NCBI GenBank assembly: GCA_028335825.1 | Contig: JAIOKI010000011.1 | Location: forward strand, 188,501-252,500 | Origin: Nosema muscidifuracis | Taxonomy: Eukaryota; Microsporidia; Nosematidae | Direction: 5' to 3' | Length of the DNA stretch: 64,000 nucleotides | Shown here: in pieces, positions 50,739 through 61,100 of the stretch | Layout: each line of letters begins with the position of its first letter | How positions within the stretch are numbered: position 1 is the stretch's first letter | The notes under the pieces: model-generated | What the model saw: the letters and a program-made list of their open reading frames with translations, nothing else | The model's database searches: none | Told to the model about the DNA's origin: nothing | Position numbers and translations under genes: made by a program

Positions 50739-51213
50739 ATTTTAAATATAGACGAGCATAATTTCTGTAGTTCTACTGTTCTTAAGGGAAGTGGTTTGTA
50801 TTTAACAACATTTTTAACTTCCTTCTTTACTACAATTGGAGTAAATTTAGATAATGAATTATAAAAATAAGATACACAATTTTTATCAAAAATATTTCCT
50901 CGTTTCCATGACCACTTATCTTCATTTATAATTAATTCTAGTGAAAATAAATTTTCTTCTTTAAAGTTTGAAATTTGAAAATATCTTTCAACTACAAAAC
51001 CTAATGTAGGTATCTGACATGGTCCAAAGCTAACAATCTTTTTTGAATTAAAAAGTTCTTTAATGGATAGTGTTTGAAGTATTGTAAACGAAGAACCAAT
51101 ACGTAAATCCATTTCCATTCTGCAATCAACAGCATCTGCTTCTTTAACATTAATATCTACCAAATTCTCTAAAGCATTTTCTATTTCTGATCTACTAATT
51201 CCACTGAATCTTG
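50721..51213 (-). pseudogene. TOP3: DNA topoisomerase III, middle part
   Basis: TOP3 codons between the frame change and the LINE: KRARFSGISRSEIENAL, DAVDCRMEMDLRIGSSFTILQTLS, SFGPCQIPTLGFVVERY (the conserved type IA GPCQTPTLGF block), ending KISSHKV. It is in a different frame from the N-terminal part at 51220-51618, offset by one base at an A run. Downstream, this frame passes without a stop into LINE ORF1. Confidence 0.88.
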
Positions 51214-51219
51214 CTCTTT

Positions 51220-51618
51220 TTACAAGAATATTTTTTTATTTTTTATAATATTAGATATCTGAAGTGCTATATGTTCTCCCTCTCTATCACAATCAGTCCA
51301 AATTATTGCCTTATCTGCTCTAATTGCTTGTTCTTCAATGTTCTTTTTTAAATTAATAAAATCATCAGAAATATTTTTTATTAGAGGCTCGTAGAATAAT
51401 TCCTTGGGATCAATTTGTTCCCAGGAATATTTCTTGATAAAGTTGAGATTATAAACATGACCAAGTACACTAGTAAATATAAAAATGTCATTTTTGTAGT
51501 TAAATGTAACATTAGGGCAATATTTATGTTTACCACGTTGGGTATTTATTGATTGTGATAATATTTTAGATATTGACTTTGCTACTGAAGGTTTTTCTGC
51601 TATATTAAGAATGTACAT
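51220..51618 (-). pseudogene. TOP3: DNA topoisomerase III, N-terminal TOPRIM part
   Basis: 132 codons: MYILNIAEKPSVAKSISKIL, the standard type IA topoisomerase start with the catalytic Glu, then VLGHVYNLNF and the TOPRIM metal site WTDCDREGEHIALQI. It ends early in KNKKIFL just after a run of seven A on the coding strand (near 51229). One extra A would bring it into frame with the following TOP3 block, so this may be an assembly or base-calling slip rather than a mutation. CCCTCAAAAT precedes the ATG. Type IA topoisomerases resolve recombination intermediates with Sgs1/BLM helicases. Confidence 0.9.
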
Positions 51619-52049
51619 ATTTTGAGGGATAAAAAGAAAAAGAAATAAAAATGATCTATTAGAATTATATATAAATACATTAAAAATTCAAAATACTCAA
51701 AAAATAAAAAAAAAAAAATAAAATAATTTATTGAGATAAGAAAGAAAAGCCACACGGCAAGTAAAAACTTCTACATCCAATATTTGGTGACACACACCAG
51801 CATACAATGAAGGCCTTGCTTGTAGGAAGATTGGGAACCCCTTAGGATTAATTAAAATCCTTCAGTCATAATGACTGAGACCTGCGTTCAGCAGGATTTT
51901 GGGTTATCGCCTGGTTCAATACACCAATTAAGAACACAACTCAGTTCAGCGGAATGCTACGGCATAATATGCAGCTTTAAGCCAAACCCCTCCCAGGTCA
52001 GAATTTAATTCTTTTGTTGCTAATAAATTAGCTACTTTTGTATCAGATT

Positions 52050-55000
52050 TTACTCTGATGAGACATGAAGTCTACTCTTTTGTTGTACAATGATATATCT
52101 TTGTACTATCATTTTATCAAGAAATTCTACTCTTACAAGTAGAGCTTTTCTTCCTGTTGGTGAAGTCTTGATGTCATTGATATTACCAATGATCATCTTA
52201 ACTCGTTCTACTTTTGTCAGAGTTAAAAAATTTAACTCTGTAATTTTGTTCTCATAAAGAGATCTTGTCTCAGATAAGGATGGACAATCTAACAGGAAAT
52301 GTTCAAGATTTTCCTGTTCTCCCTCACATAGAAAGCAATGTTCTCTATAATACTGAGGGATTCTAAGAGCATTAGCTAACGCAGAAGACCATCTAATTAA
52401 ATTACATCTTATTTTAGTGTAATTCCTTATCTGTCTCTTATTTATTTGTGTTAGTATGTACTTGAGTTGAGACTCAAATATACCATACTGTGCTGCTAGT
52501 GAGGATGCTATGGTAGTATTATAGGATCTCCTACCTTTCAATACCTCTATTATTCTTTGTTTGGCTACTTTGTAGTCAATACTTTCATAGTCGTGTCCGA
52601 CATATCTTTTACACCACCGTCGAGTTCTTGAACTCCACGTAGTCTTTTTGGCTCTTGGAACTTGTTCTACAAATTCCGAGATTATAGTTTTGTTGTGTTT
52701 CCACTTCCTTAATGCTCTAAAGCGATTTAGAGCTGCTTGTATTTGAATCCTGTTAATACAGAACTCATCCATTATCCTATCTAATGAAACTATTTTTGTC
52801 CAGAATATCATCCGAACAGCTTTTCTGAGAATCCTACTGATTCTCCCTGATCTTGTACTAGACATTCCCCATAACTCACTACCGTACATGAGTGCAGGTA
52901 CTAGTACATTCTTTATTAGTATTCCCTTGAACGGAATACATATACTCTTGTTAAGAAGCTTTGGTTTCAATGCTTCTAATGCTTTTTTGCCTCTAAAGGC
53001 TCCATCTTTTACAAGATGATCTTCGAGGGTGCTTTTTTTAATCAAAACACCCAAATACCTGTATTCTGTGACTTCACAGATCTTTCCGAAATCAATATCT
53101 ATAGAGATATCTTCTGACTCATAGCTTGTATTGGTATTCCATACGAGAATACCACTTTTGTTACAGTTAACTTTCATTTGATTGTCAACTGCCCATTTGC
53201 TGATTTGTTGAATTTTTAGTTCCAAATCATTTTTTGAATCACCAAAGACAACAATGTCATCTGCAAACATCAGTCCTGGTATTGCTATTGTTGATCGAGG
53301 TACAATCACTTTTGTCATGTCATCAAAAATGTCATTAATAAACAGATTGAACAACATTGGAGAACAAGGGCATCCTTGTCTCACACCTTTTCTGTAGCTA
53401 TAGCCACTGCTTGTATCTCCACCTATGCGGATTCTCATTTGTGTGTTACCATATATATCTTTCAATGTATTTATCAGATATTCTGGTATACAATACTTTT
53501 GTAGCTTATTAAATAATAGCTCATGGCTAACATTATCATAAGCTTTTTCAAAGTCTATGAAGCACAGATATGTCTTCAGACTTCGAAATTCTCTTCTTTT
53601 AACAACTTCTAATAAAGTTGCTACCTGGTTCATACATTCTTCTCCTGCTCTAAATCCAGCCTGATAAGGAGAAAGAATGTTATTTGTATCGACAAACTGT
53701 GTAAGTCTATCATTGATTATTTTTAGGTATATTTTACTGATTGTATTAATCAGTGCAATACCTCTATAGTTGTTGATATCTGTTTCATCTCCCTTTTTAT
53801 GGAGGCATACCATATCAGCAGCACTCCAATAAACAGGTGGGCTGGCACCTGTTATAAATTTGTTGATCTCATCCACCAGGAATGAGGGCAGCTTTTTATC
53901 TACTAGACTAGGCCTAAGTAGTACCTTGTATAGCTCAGTTGGAATTTCATCCGGACCGGCTGCTTTGTTATTGCCACAATTATTTGTAGCTTTTATTAAT
54001 TCCTCCATTGTGACGTCATCAGGAGGCTCTTTTAAAAGACTTTTGTTGTATATAGAGTCACTATCTACAGTTGATGTTGCTAATTTAGCATAAAATTTGT
54101 TAGCTATTTCTAGCTTCTTTTGTTGCTCATTGTGAGCTATGCCCTCCTCGTCTTGAAGACAAACATTGTCTAGTCTAACTGATGTGTTAGACATACCCTT
54201 TAGCCACTTCCAGAAATCTCTAGAGCGATTACTTTTATAGAGGTTTATGCCATTAAAGGCCCAGAGATTAGCTCGTTCTCGCCGAACCTTCACTCTTGTT
54301 TCCTCAACTTCTTTTTTTAATGTCAAATACCTAAAAGCATTTACATCATTCCATTGTTTTAGTACTTGCTTTGTGGCAAGTCTAAATCTTTTATACACAT
54401 TAATGTGCTTCCATTTAATAGGTAATCCTTTTCTTACCTTAACTTTATCGTACACCTTTTCAGTTGTACATACTTCTTTTAAAACTCTTGGGAGTTCTTC
54501 TATTGTGAATAGTTTCCTATTCAAAAGCTGACTCAATTTCTCTTCAATAAGAGGATCTTGCATCTTCTTTCTGTTATATGTAAAAGATGTCTCTACTACT
54601 GGAGAAGGAAGAGTTATGTATCTTCTAAGTAGTAGATGATCTCCTACAGCCCATCTTTGTGAGATAGTAACCTTCTCACTGTCTTGCTTTAAGACTCTAA
54701 AGATCGTATCAATACGTCTTTTTGAGACTTTACCATTACTCAGGATTCTAGTTCCTGATACTCTATTGTAGTTGATAAGAGGATTTAAACCTCCAGCAAC
54801 AAGCTTTTGTTTGAGAGTTGAATCTTTACAATTCATATCTCCCATTACTATAATCTCCTTGTAGCATCTTTTGTTCTTCTCAATATTAAGAAGGTTGATT
54901 AATTTTATGAGAGTTAATTGCTTAAGCTCTCTATCTTGTGGCACATAGACATTGATAACTAGTATCTTTGTCCATCCTGTACTTGTTTTGAATTCAACAA

Positions 55001-55760
55001 CCGTTTGTAGGATGTTGTCATCATTACCTTTTTTAGAACATCTCACTGCTCCACTTTTTCTTACCAAGGTCATTAAACCTGGTTTATTTTTACCTATGGC
55101 AGGTGTTTCCACTACCATATACTTTTCTAGTCTTCCAATAAAAGTGGATTTCTTCCATGTTTCTTGTAGACATAAAATTGATGGTTTCTCTACTTTCAAA
55201 AGGATCTCTAAGTCTTCCTTCTTCCCATAAAGATGATTTATATTAAGACTACAAAGCTTAACTTTGTCAAGAGTCTTTAACTTTTGTACCTGCTTAAACT
55301 TAGCTGGTTTTTCTTTTAACACATTAATGTTTAACTGCTTTAATGCATTAATAAAGTTGTCTTTTTGTACTTTCTTTACAGCAAAGAAAGTAAATGTTGT
55401 ATCACGTCTGCGATGTCTTTTACTACCTACAATACAGTTATCTAAAACTGGATTAACTCTTGTAAGTTTCTTTTGTAACTCTGGAATCTTAATATGGCTT
55501 GCCAAGGCCTTTACTAAGCAGAGCTTCTTTTGTAAGCTGTTAAGCTTGATCTTTTTTCTTAAATTAAACATTACATTATAATTTAAAGATTTTACTCCGA
55601 GGGATCTCGAATGACATTTACTTTTGATTTTAATAAGTTTGTAACTTAAATCAATACAAATACTTTCGTTGCTTCTAAGAAGCTTAAATAAAGAAGTTTT
55701 TTGATTCCTTAGAGTGAATCGTAATAAATCAATATTTAGAATTTTATTTTCAGGGACCAT
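52050..55760 (-). CDS. LINE ORF2, copy 2
   Basis: 1236 aa, intact, same domains as in copy 1. Three amino-acid differences noticed: E for K near residue 31 (SNESICID), S for P in KIVSLDRI, F for S in ELNFLTL. None touches the endonuclease or RT catalytic motifs. Confidence 0.95.
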   Translation of the reverse strand: MVPENKILNIDLLRFTLRNQKTSLFKLLRSNESICIDLSYKLIKIKSKCHSRSLGVKSLNYNVMFNLRKKIKLNSLQKKLCLVKALASHIKIPELQKKLTRVNPVLDNCIVGSKRHRRRDTTFTFFAVKKVQKDNFINALKQLNINVLKEKPAKFKQVQKLKTLDKVKLCSLNINHLYGKKEDLEILLKVEKPSILCLQETWKKSTFIGRLEKYMVVETPAIGKNKPGLMTLVRKSGAVRCSKKGNDDNILQTVVEFKTSTGWTKILVINVYVPQDRELKQLTLIKLINLLNIEKNKRCYKEIIVMGDMNCKDSTLKQKLVAGGLNPLINYNRVSGTRILSNGKVSKRRIDTIFRVLKQDSEKVTISQRWAVGDHLLLRRYITLPSPVVETSFTYNRKKMQDPLIEEKLSQLLNRKLFTIEELPRVLKEVCTTEKVYDKVKVRKGLPIKWKHINVYKRFRLATKQVLKQWNDVNAFRYLTLKKEVEETRVKVRRERANLWAFNGINLYKSNRSRDFWKWLKGMSNTSVRLDNVCLQDEEGIAHNEQQKKLEIANKFYAKLATSTVDSDSIYNKSLLKEPPDDVTMEELIKATNNCGNNKAAGPDEIPTELYKVLLRPSLVDKKLPSFLVDEINKFITGASPPVYWSAADMVCLHKKGDETDINNYRGIALINTISKIYLKIINDRLTQFVDTNNILSPYQAGFRAGEECMNQVATLLEVVKRREFRSLKTYLCFIDFEKAYDNVSHELLFNKLQKYCIPEYLINTLKDIYGNTQMRIRIGGDTSSGYSYRKGVRQGCPCSPMLFNLFINDIFDDMTKVIVPRSTIAIPGLMFADDIVVFGDSKNDLELKIQQISKWAVDNQMKVNCNKSGILVWNTNTSYESEDISIDIDFGKICEVTEYRYLGVLIKKSTLEDHLVKDGAFRGKKALEALKPKLLNKSICIPFKGILIKNVLVPALMYGSELWGMSSTRSGRISRILRKAVRMIFWTKIVSLDRIMDEFCINRIQIQAALNRFRALRKWKHNKTIISEFVEQVPRAKKTTWSSRTRRWCKRYVGHDYESIDYKVAKQRIIEVLKGRRSYNTTIASSLAAQYGIFESQLKYILTQINKRQIRNYTKIRCNLIRWSSALANALRIPQYYREHCFLCEGEQENLEHFLLDCPSLSETRSLYENKITELNFLTLTKVERVKMIIGNINDIKTSPTGRKALLVRVEFLDKMIVQRYIIVQQKSRLHVSSE

Positions 55761-57657
55761 TAGCCTCCAGAATATCTTTTATAGCTTCATCATCTAAAGC
55801 AAACTTTTTTAACATACTTGTCTCCAAATCATTAAGACATCGTACTATAACTTTTATAGACTTTTGCAGAGGAACAAAAGACTTCCAGCTTTTTTTAATA
55901 ACAGCAAGATCTGCTACTATTTTATCTTTGTTATGAGACAAGAACTGTCTCAAAGTATTTGGCTCAGACAGACATCTGACTCCCTCAGCAATTCTACAAA
56001 GACTGTCTGCCACTCTCAAAACAGCTTCATATCTTACTAAAAGTATCGTCTTCCCACTGACATCTTTTATGTAAGGAATATCTGATTCCTTAACACCTAG
56101 TATCTTAGCCCAGACAGCTAAATTTTTATGGCCCTCTCCTGATGGTAGACCTTCCATTGTAACCAGCCGATACTTATTTTCGGCTGGTTTCTTCCCCTCA
56201 AGCATGATTTTGAGGAGTTCTTCTCTAGACAGCTTATCTGTCCATTTTTCTCCAGTATTCTTCTTTACTGGCTTTTTGTCTCTATTGTCCTTCATTTTAG
56301 GGGCAATAAAATTTTTTATTTCAACTTTTTTATGAGCTGAGTCTTCTCTAAGTCTCCTTAAGAGATTTTTCTTTTGTTTGTGTGATACCACACTTCCCTT
56401 AGTGGTTTTACTGGGAACTTTTAGAACATCCTTCGGCTTGCCAACCTTAGGGTAGTTTTTATTTGTGAAGCGTTTCGACTTCTCCCTTTTGTTGAGTACA
56501 ACATTTTTCTTAGTCTCTTGCAAGTTATGCAACTTAGAAAATTGTTCCTCTTTTATTGTTTCCACAAAGGACTCTACAGACTCAATTAAGATGTCAGTCG
56601 CTTTGTGGTCTACTATCATAGGCCCTTGGAGGCCTTCTTTTGTGATAACATCTAGATTACACATATTGGCATCTAGATGTATATTATCTTTTATGGAGTG
56701 TTTCGGCTCCTTTTCTTTTTTTACATCCTCTGATAGCCTCAGAGGGTAGTTACTTTTATCAAGGCGTTTCGACCTCTGTTGTCTTTTAGGATCCCCTAGA
56801 TAAGCTAAGGGATAACTCTTATCATTAGAGTCATCAGATGACTCTTCACTGTTGTTAATGTTACGAATCCAATCAGGCATTAGTGAGGTATACCTGTTGT
56901 CATCGATAACTTCCATTTTATCAGCCAATAGACTATCTTTTTTGATCACTACTGATCTTCCGTAGCTGGCTACGACCTTTGTCCATCCTTCTTCAGATGT
57001 TCTCTTTAAAAGAATGGGACTCTTTGGTTTCCTGCCTTTGCAGGAAGCTTTTGCTACCTTGGAAAGGAAGACTGATAGTGCAGAGGACTTGGGCGATCCA
57101 ATGCTTGTTATTTGAGATGGCATGGTGACCTTACCATCCTCTTTTACAATCGAGTTATCCGGATGAGGAGTTCGATCTTTGTCTTTTATTGCAGTTTCCT
57201 GCTTCACTTCATTCATTGATTCAGCGTTTACTTTATTGACATCATCATAATTGACACGGTTGATGAGATCATTCACTTGTTTTTGAAGTAATTCATACTT
57301 CTTCTTTTGTGTACTCAGTTCACGTTGACACGACTTAACATGTGCATCTTGGAGCTTAATCAAGTCTATCAGACTTAATGAGTATCTAGAGATGTTGTAA
57401 ATATCTCTGTTCTTTTCTTTATCAATATGATAAAAATTTTTACTTGCTTTTTCAAACAAAACTTCTGTTTTTGAGTAGAGACTATTCAATTTTTTTATGT
57501 CATAGTACAAAGCATTACCAGTGCTAAGAGTACCATAACTACTTTTAATTCCTTCCAGTAAAGATGTTTGACTATCTTTCTGTACTTTTGAGGTTGGTAA
57601 GTCCTCGTTTGTGCTGCATCTCTGCGGAGTGTTTTTTTTACAATTGTCTAACCCCAT
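55750..57657 (-). CDS. LINE ORF1 protein, copy 2
   Basis: 635 aa, intact. Differs from copy 1 in a few residues of the C-terminal domain (MEGLPSGEG for MDGIPSGEG, DVSGKT for DISGKT, NTLRQF for NALRQF, LNDLE for LNNLE). Upstream in-frame codons (a Phe/Ile-rich stretch) come from AT-rich flank and LINE 3' fragments and are not part of the protein. Confidence 0.92.
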   Translation of the reverse strand: MGLDNCKKNTPQRCSTNEDLPTSKVQKDSQTSLLEGIKSSYGTLSTGNALYYDIKKLNSLYSKTEVLFEKASKNFYHIDKEKNRDIYNISRYSLSLIDLIKLQDAHVKSCQRELSTQKKKYELLQKQVNDLINRVNYDDVNKVNAESMNEVKQETAIKDKDRTPHPDNSIVKEDGKVTMPSQITSIGSPKSSALSVFLSKVAKASCKGRKPKSPILLKRTSEEGWTKVVASYGRSVVIKKDSLLADKMEVIDDNRYTSLMPDWIRNINNSEESSDDSNDKSYPLAYLGDPKRQQRSKRLDKSNYPLRLSEDVKKEKEPKHSIKDNIHLDANMCNLDVITKEGLQGPMIVDHKATDILIESVESFVETIKEEQFSKLHNLQETKKNVVLNKREKSKRFTNKNYPKVGKPKDVLKVPSKTTKGSVVSHKQKKNLLRRLREDSAHKKVEIKNFIAPKMKDNRDKKPVKKNTGEKWTDKLSREELLKIMLEGKKPAENKYRLVTMEGLPSGEGHKNLAVWAKILGVKESDIPYIKDVSGKTILLVRYEAVLRVADSLCRIAEGVRCLSEPNTLRQFLSHNKDKIVADLAVIKKSWKSFVPLQKSIKVIVRCLNDLETSMLKKFALDDEAIKDILEANGP

Positions 57658-57712
57658 ATAAATTAAAAATTGATAAAATATTTTATTAAAAAAAAGATTT
57701 ATTGAAATAAAA

Positions 57713-57782
57713 ATAAAAAAAAAAAAAATAAAATGATAAATTGAGATAAGAGAGAAAAGCCACACAGCAAGTAAAAACTTCT
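57713..57782 (-). mobile_element. LINE 3'-end fragment 1 (~70 bp)
   Basis: Only the last ~55 bp of the LINE plus T-rich tail, starting at AGAAGTTTTTACTTG in the element's direction; carries CTGTG where copies 1-3 have CCGTG. A more degenerate trace may precede it near 57677. Confidence 0.85.
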
Positions 57783-57846
57783 AAAAAAAAAATAAAATAA
57801 TTTATTGAGATAAGAAAGAAAAGCCACACAGCAAGTAAAAACTTCT
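57783..57846 (-). mobile_element. LINE 3'-end fragment 2 (~64 bp)
   Basis: Same start point (AGAAGTTTTTACTTG) and same CTGTG variant as fragment 1; head to tail with it and with copy 3. Confidence 0.87.
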
Positions 57847-58197
57847 AAAAAAAAAAAAAATAAAAATAAAATAATTTATTGAGATAAGAAAGAAAAGCCA
57901 CACGGCAAGTAAAAACTTCTACATCCAATATTTGGTGACACACACCAGCATACAATGAAGGCCTTGCTTGTAGGAAGATTGGGAACCCCTTAGGATTAAT
58001 TAAAATCCTTCAGTCATAATGACTGAGACCTGCGTTCAGCAGGATTTTGGGTTATCGCCTGGTTCAATACACCATTTAAGAACACAACTCAGTTCAGCGG
58101 AATGCTACGGCATAATATGCAGCTTTAAGCCAAACCCCTCCCAGGTCAGAATTTAATTCTTTTGTTGCTAATAAATTAGCTACTTTTGTATCAGATT

Positions 58198-61100
58198 TTA
58201 CTCTGATGAGACATGAAGTCTACTCTTTTGTTGTACAATGATATATCTTTGTACTATCATTTTATCAAGAAATTCTACTCTTACAAGTAGAGCTTTTCTT
58301 CCTGTTGGTGAAGTCTTGATGTCATTGATATTACCAATGATCATCTTAACTCGTTCTACTTTTGTCAGAGTTAAAGAATTTAACTCTGTAATTTTGTTCT
58401 CATAAAGAGATCTTGTCTCAGATAAGGATGGACAATCTAACAGGAAATGTTCAAGATTTTCCTGTTCTCCCTCACATAGAAAGCAATGTTCTCTATAATA
58501 CTGAGGGATTCTAAGAGCATTAGCTAACGCAGAAGACCATCTAATTAAATTACATCTTATTTTAGTGTAATTCCTTATCTGTCTCTTATTTATTTGTGTT
58601 AGTATGTACTTGAGTTGAGACTCAAATATACCATACTGTGCTGCTAGTGAGGATGCTATGGTAGTATTATAGGATCTCCTACCTTTCAATACCTCTATTA
58701 TTCTTTGTTTGGCTACTTTGTAGTCAATACTTTCATAGTCGTGTCCGACATATCTTTTACACCACCGTCGAGTTCTTGAACTCCATGTAGTCTTTTTGGC
58801 TCTTGGAACTTGTTCTACAAATTCCGAGATTATAGTTTTGTTGTGTTTCCACTTCCTTAATGCTCTAAAGCGATTTAGAGCTGCTTGTATTTGAATCCTG
58901 TTAATACAGAACTCATCCATTATCCTATCTAATGGAACTATTTTTGTCCAGAATATCATCCGGACAGCTTTTCTGAGAATCCTACTGATTCTCCCTGATC
59001 TTGTACTAGACATTCCCCATAACTCACTACCGTACATGAGTGCAGGTACTAGTACATTCTTTATTAGTATTCCCTTGAACGGAATACATATACTCTTGTT
59101 AAGAAGCTTTGGTTTCAATGCTTCTAATGCTTTTTTGCCTCTAAAGGCTCCATCTTTTACAAGATGATCTTCGAGGGTGCTTTTTTTAATCAAAACACCC
59201 AAATACCTGTATTCTGTGACTTCACAGATCTTTCCGAAATCAATATCTATAGAGATATCTTCTGACTCATAGCTTGTATTGGTATTCCATACGAGAATAC
59301 CACTTTTGTTACAGTTAACTTTCATTTGATTGTCAACTGCCCATTTGCTGATTTGTTGAATTTTTAGTTCCAAATCATTTTTTGAATCACCAAAGACAAC
59401 AATGTCATCTGCAAACATCAGTCCTGGTATTGCTATTGTTGATCGAGGTACAATCACTTTTGTCATGTCATCAAAAATGTCATTAATAAACAGATTGAAC
59501 AACATTGGAGAACAAGGGCATCCTTGTCTCACACCTTTTCTGTAGCTATAGCCACTGCTTGTATCTCCACCTATGCGGATTCTCATTTGTGTGTTACCAT
59601 ATATATCTTTCAATGTATTTATCAGATATTCTGGTATACAATACTTTTGTAGCTTATTAAATAATAGCTCATGGCTAACATTATCATAAGCTTTTTCAAA
59701 GTCTATGAAGCACAGATATGTCTTCAGACTTCGAAATTCTCTTCTTTTAACAACTTCTAATAAAGTTGCTACCTGGTTCATACATTCTTCTCCTGCTCTA
59801 AATCCAGCCTGATAAGGAGAAAGAATGTTATTTGTATCGACAAACTGTGTAAGTCTATCATTGATTATTTTTAGGTATATTTTACTGATTGTATTAATCA
59901 GTGCAATACCTCTATAGTTGTTGATATCTGTTTCATCTCCCTTTTTATGGAGGCATACCATATCAGCAGCACTCCAATAAACAGGTGGGCTGGCACCTGT
60001 TATAAATTTGTTGATCTCATCCACCAGGAATGAGGGCAGCTTTTTATCTACTAGACTAGGCCTAAGTAGTACCTTGTATAGCTCAGTTGGAATTTCATCC
60101 GGACCGGCTGCTTTGTTATTGCCACAATTATTTGTAGCTTTTATTAATTCCTCCATTGTGACGTCATCAGGAGGCTCTTTTAAAAGACTTTTGTTGTATA
60201 TAGAGTCACTATCTACAGTTGATGTTGCTAATTTAGCATAAAATTTGTTAGCTATTTCTAGCTTCTTTTGTTGCTCATTGTGAGCTATGCCCTCCTCGTC
60301 TTGAAGACAAACATTGTCTAGTCTAACTGATGTGTTAGACATACCCTTTAGCCACTTCCAGAAATCTCTAGAGCGATTACTTTTATAGAGGTTTATGCCA
60401 TTAAAGGCCCAGAGATTAGCTCGTTCTCGCCGAACCTTCACTCTTGTTTCCTCAACTTCTTTTTTTAATGTCAAATACCTAAAAGCATTTACATCATTCC
60501 ATTGTTTTAGTACTTGCTTTGTGGCAAGTCTAAATCTTTTATACACATTAATGTGCTTCCATTTAATAGGTAATCCTTTTCTTACCTTAACTTTATCGTA
60601 CACCTTTTCAGTTGTACATACTTCTTTTAAAACTCTTGGGAGTTCTTCTATTGTGAATAGTTTCCTATTCAAAAGCTGACTCAATTTCTCTTCAATAAGA
60701 GGATCTTGCATCTTCTTTCTGTTATATGTAAAAGATGTCTCTACTACTGGAGAAGGAAGAGTTATGTATCTTCTAAGTAGTAGATGATCTCCTACAGCCC
60801 ATCTTTGTGAGATAGTAACCTTCTCACTGTCTTGCTTTAAGACTCTAAAGATCGTATCAATACGTCTTTTTGAGACTTTACCATTACTCAGGATTCTAGT
60901 TCCTGATACTCTATTGTAGTTGATAAGAGGATTTAAACCTCCAGCAACAAGCTTTTGTTTGAGAGTTGAATCTTTACAATTCATATCTCCCATTACTATA
61001 ATCTCCTTGTAGCATCTTTTGTTCTTCTCAATATTAAGAAGGTTGATTAATTTTATGAGAGTTAATTGCTTAAGCTCTCTATCTTGTGGCACATAGACAT

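Larger units (their letters stand above)
51701..57657 (-). mobile_element. LINE full-length copy 2, upstream of TOP3
   Basis: Same element and orientation as copy 1, about 5.96 kb, 3' tail ~80 bp upstream of the TOP3 start codon. Ends at the ORF1 ATG exactly as copy 1, but in different flanking DNA. I cannot identify a convincing target duplication in the AT-rich flanks. Distinguished from copies 1 and 3 by scattered single-base changes. Confidence 0.93.

Noticed and set aside
51671-57680. Target duplication for LINE copy 2 (TTAAAAATT on both sides)
   Set aside because: The shared string is short, AT-only and not placed exactly at the element ends.
55750-57765. 671-codon version of ORF1 in copy 2 with a membrane-like leader
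   Set aside because: The extra 36 codons come from AT-rich flank and a 3' fragment and are absent in copy 1.
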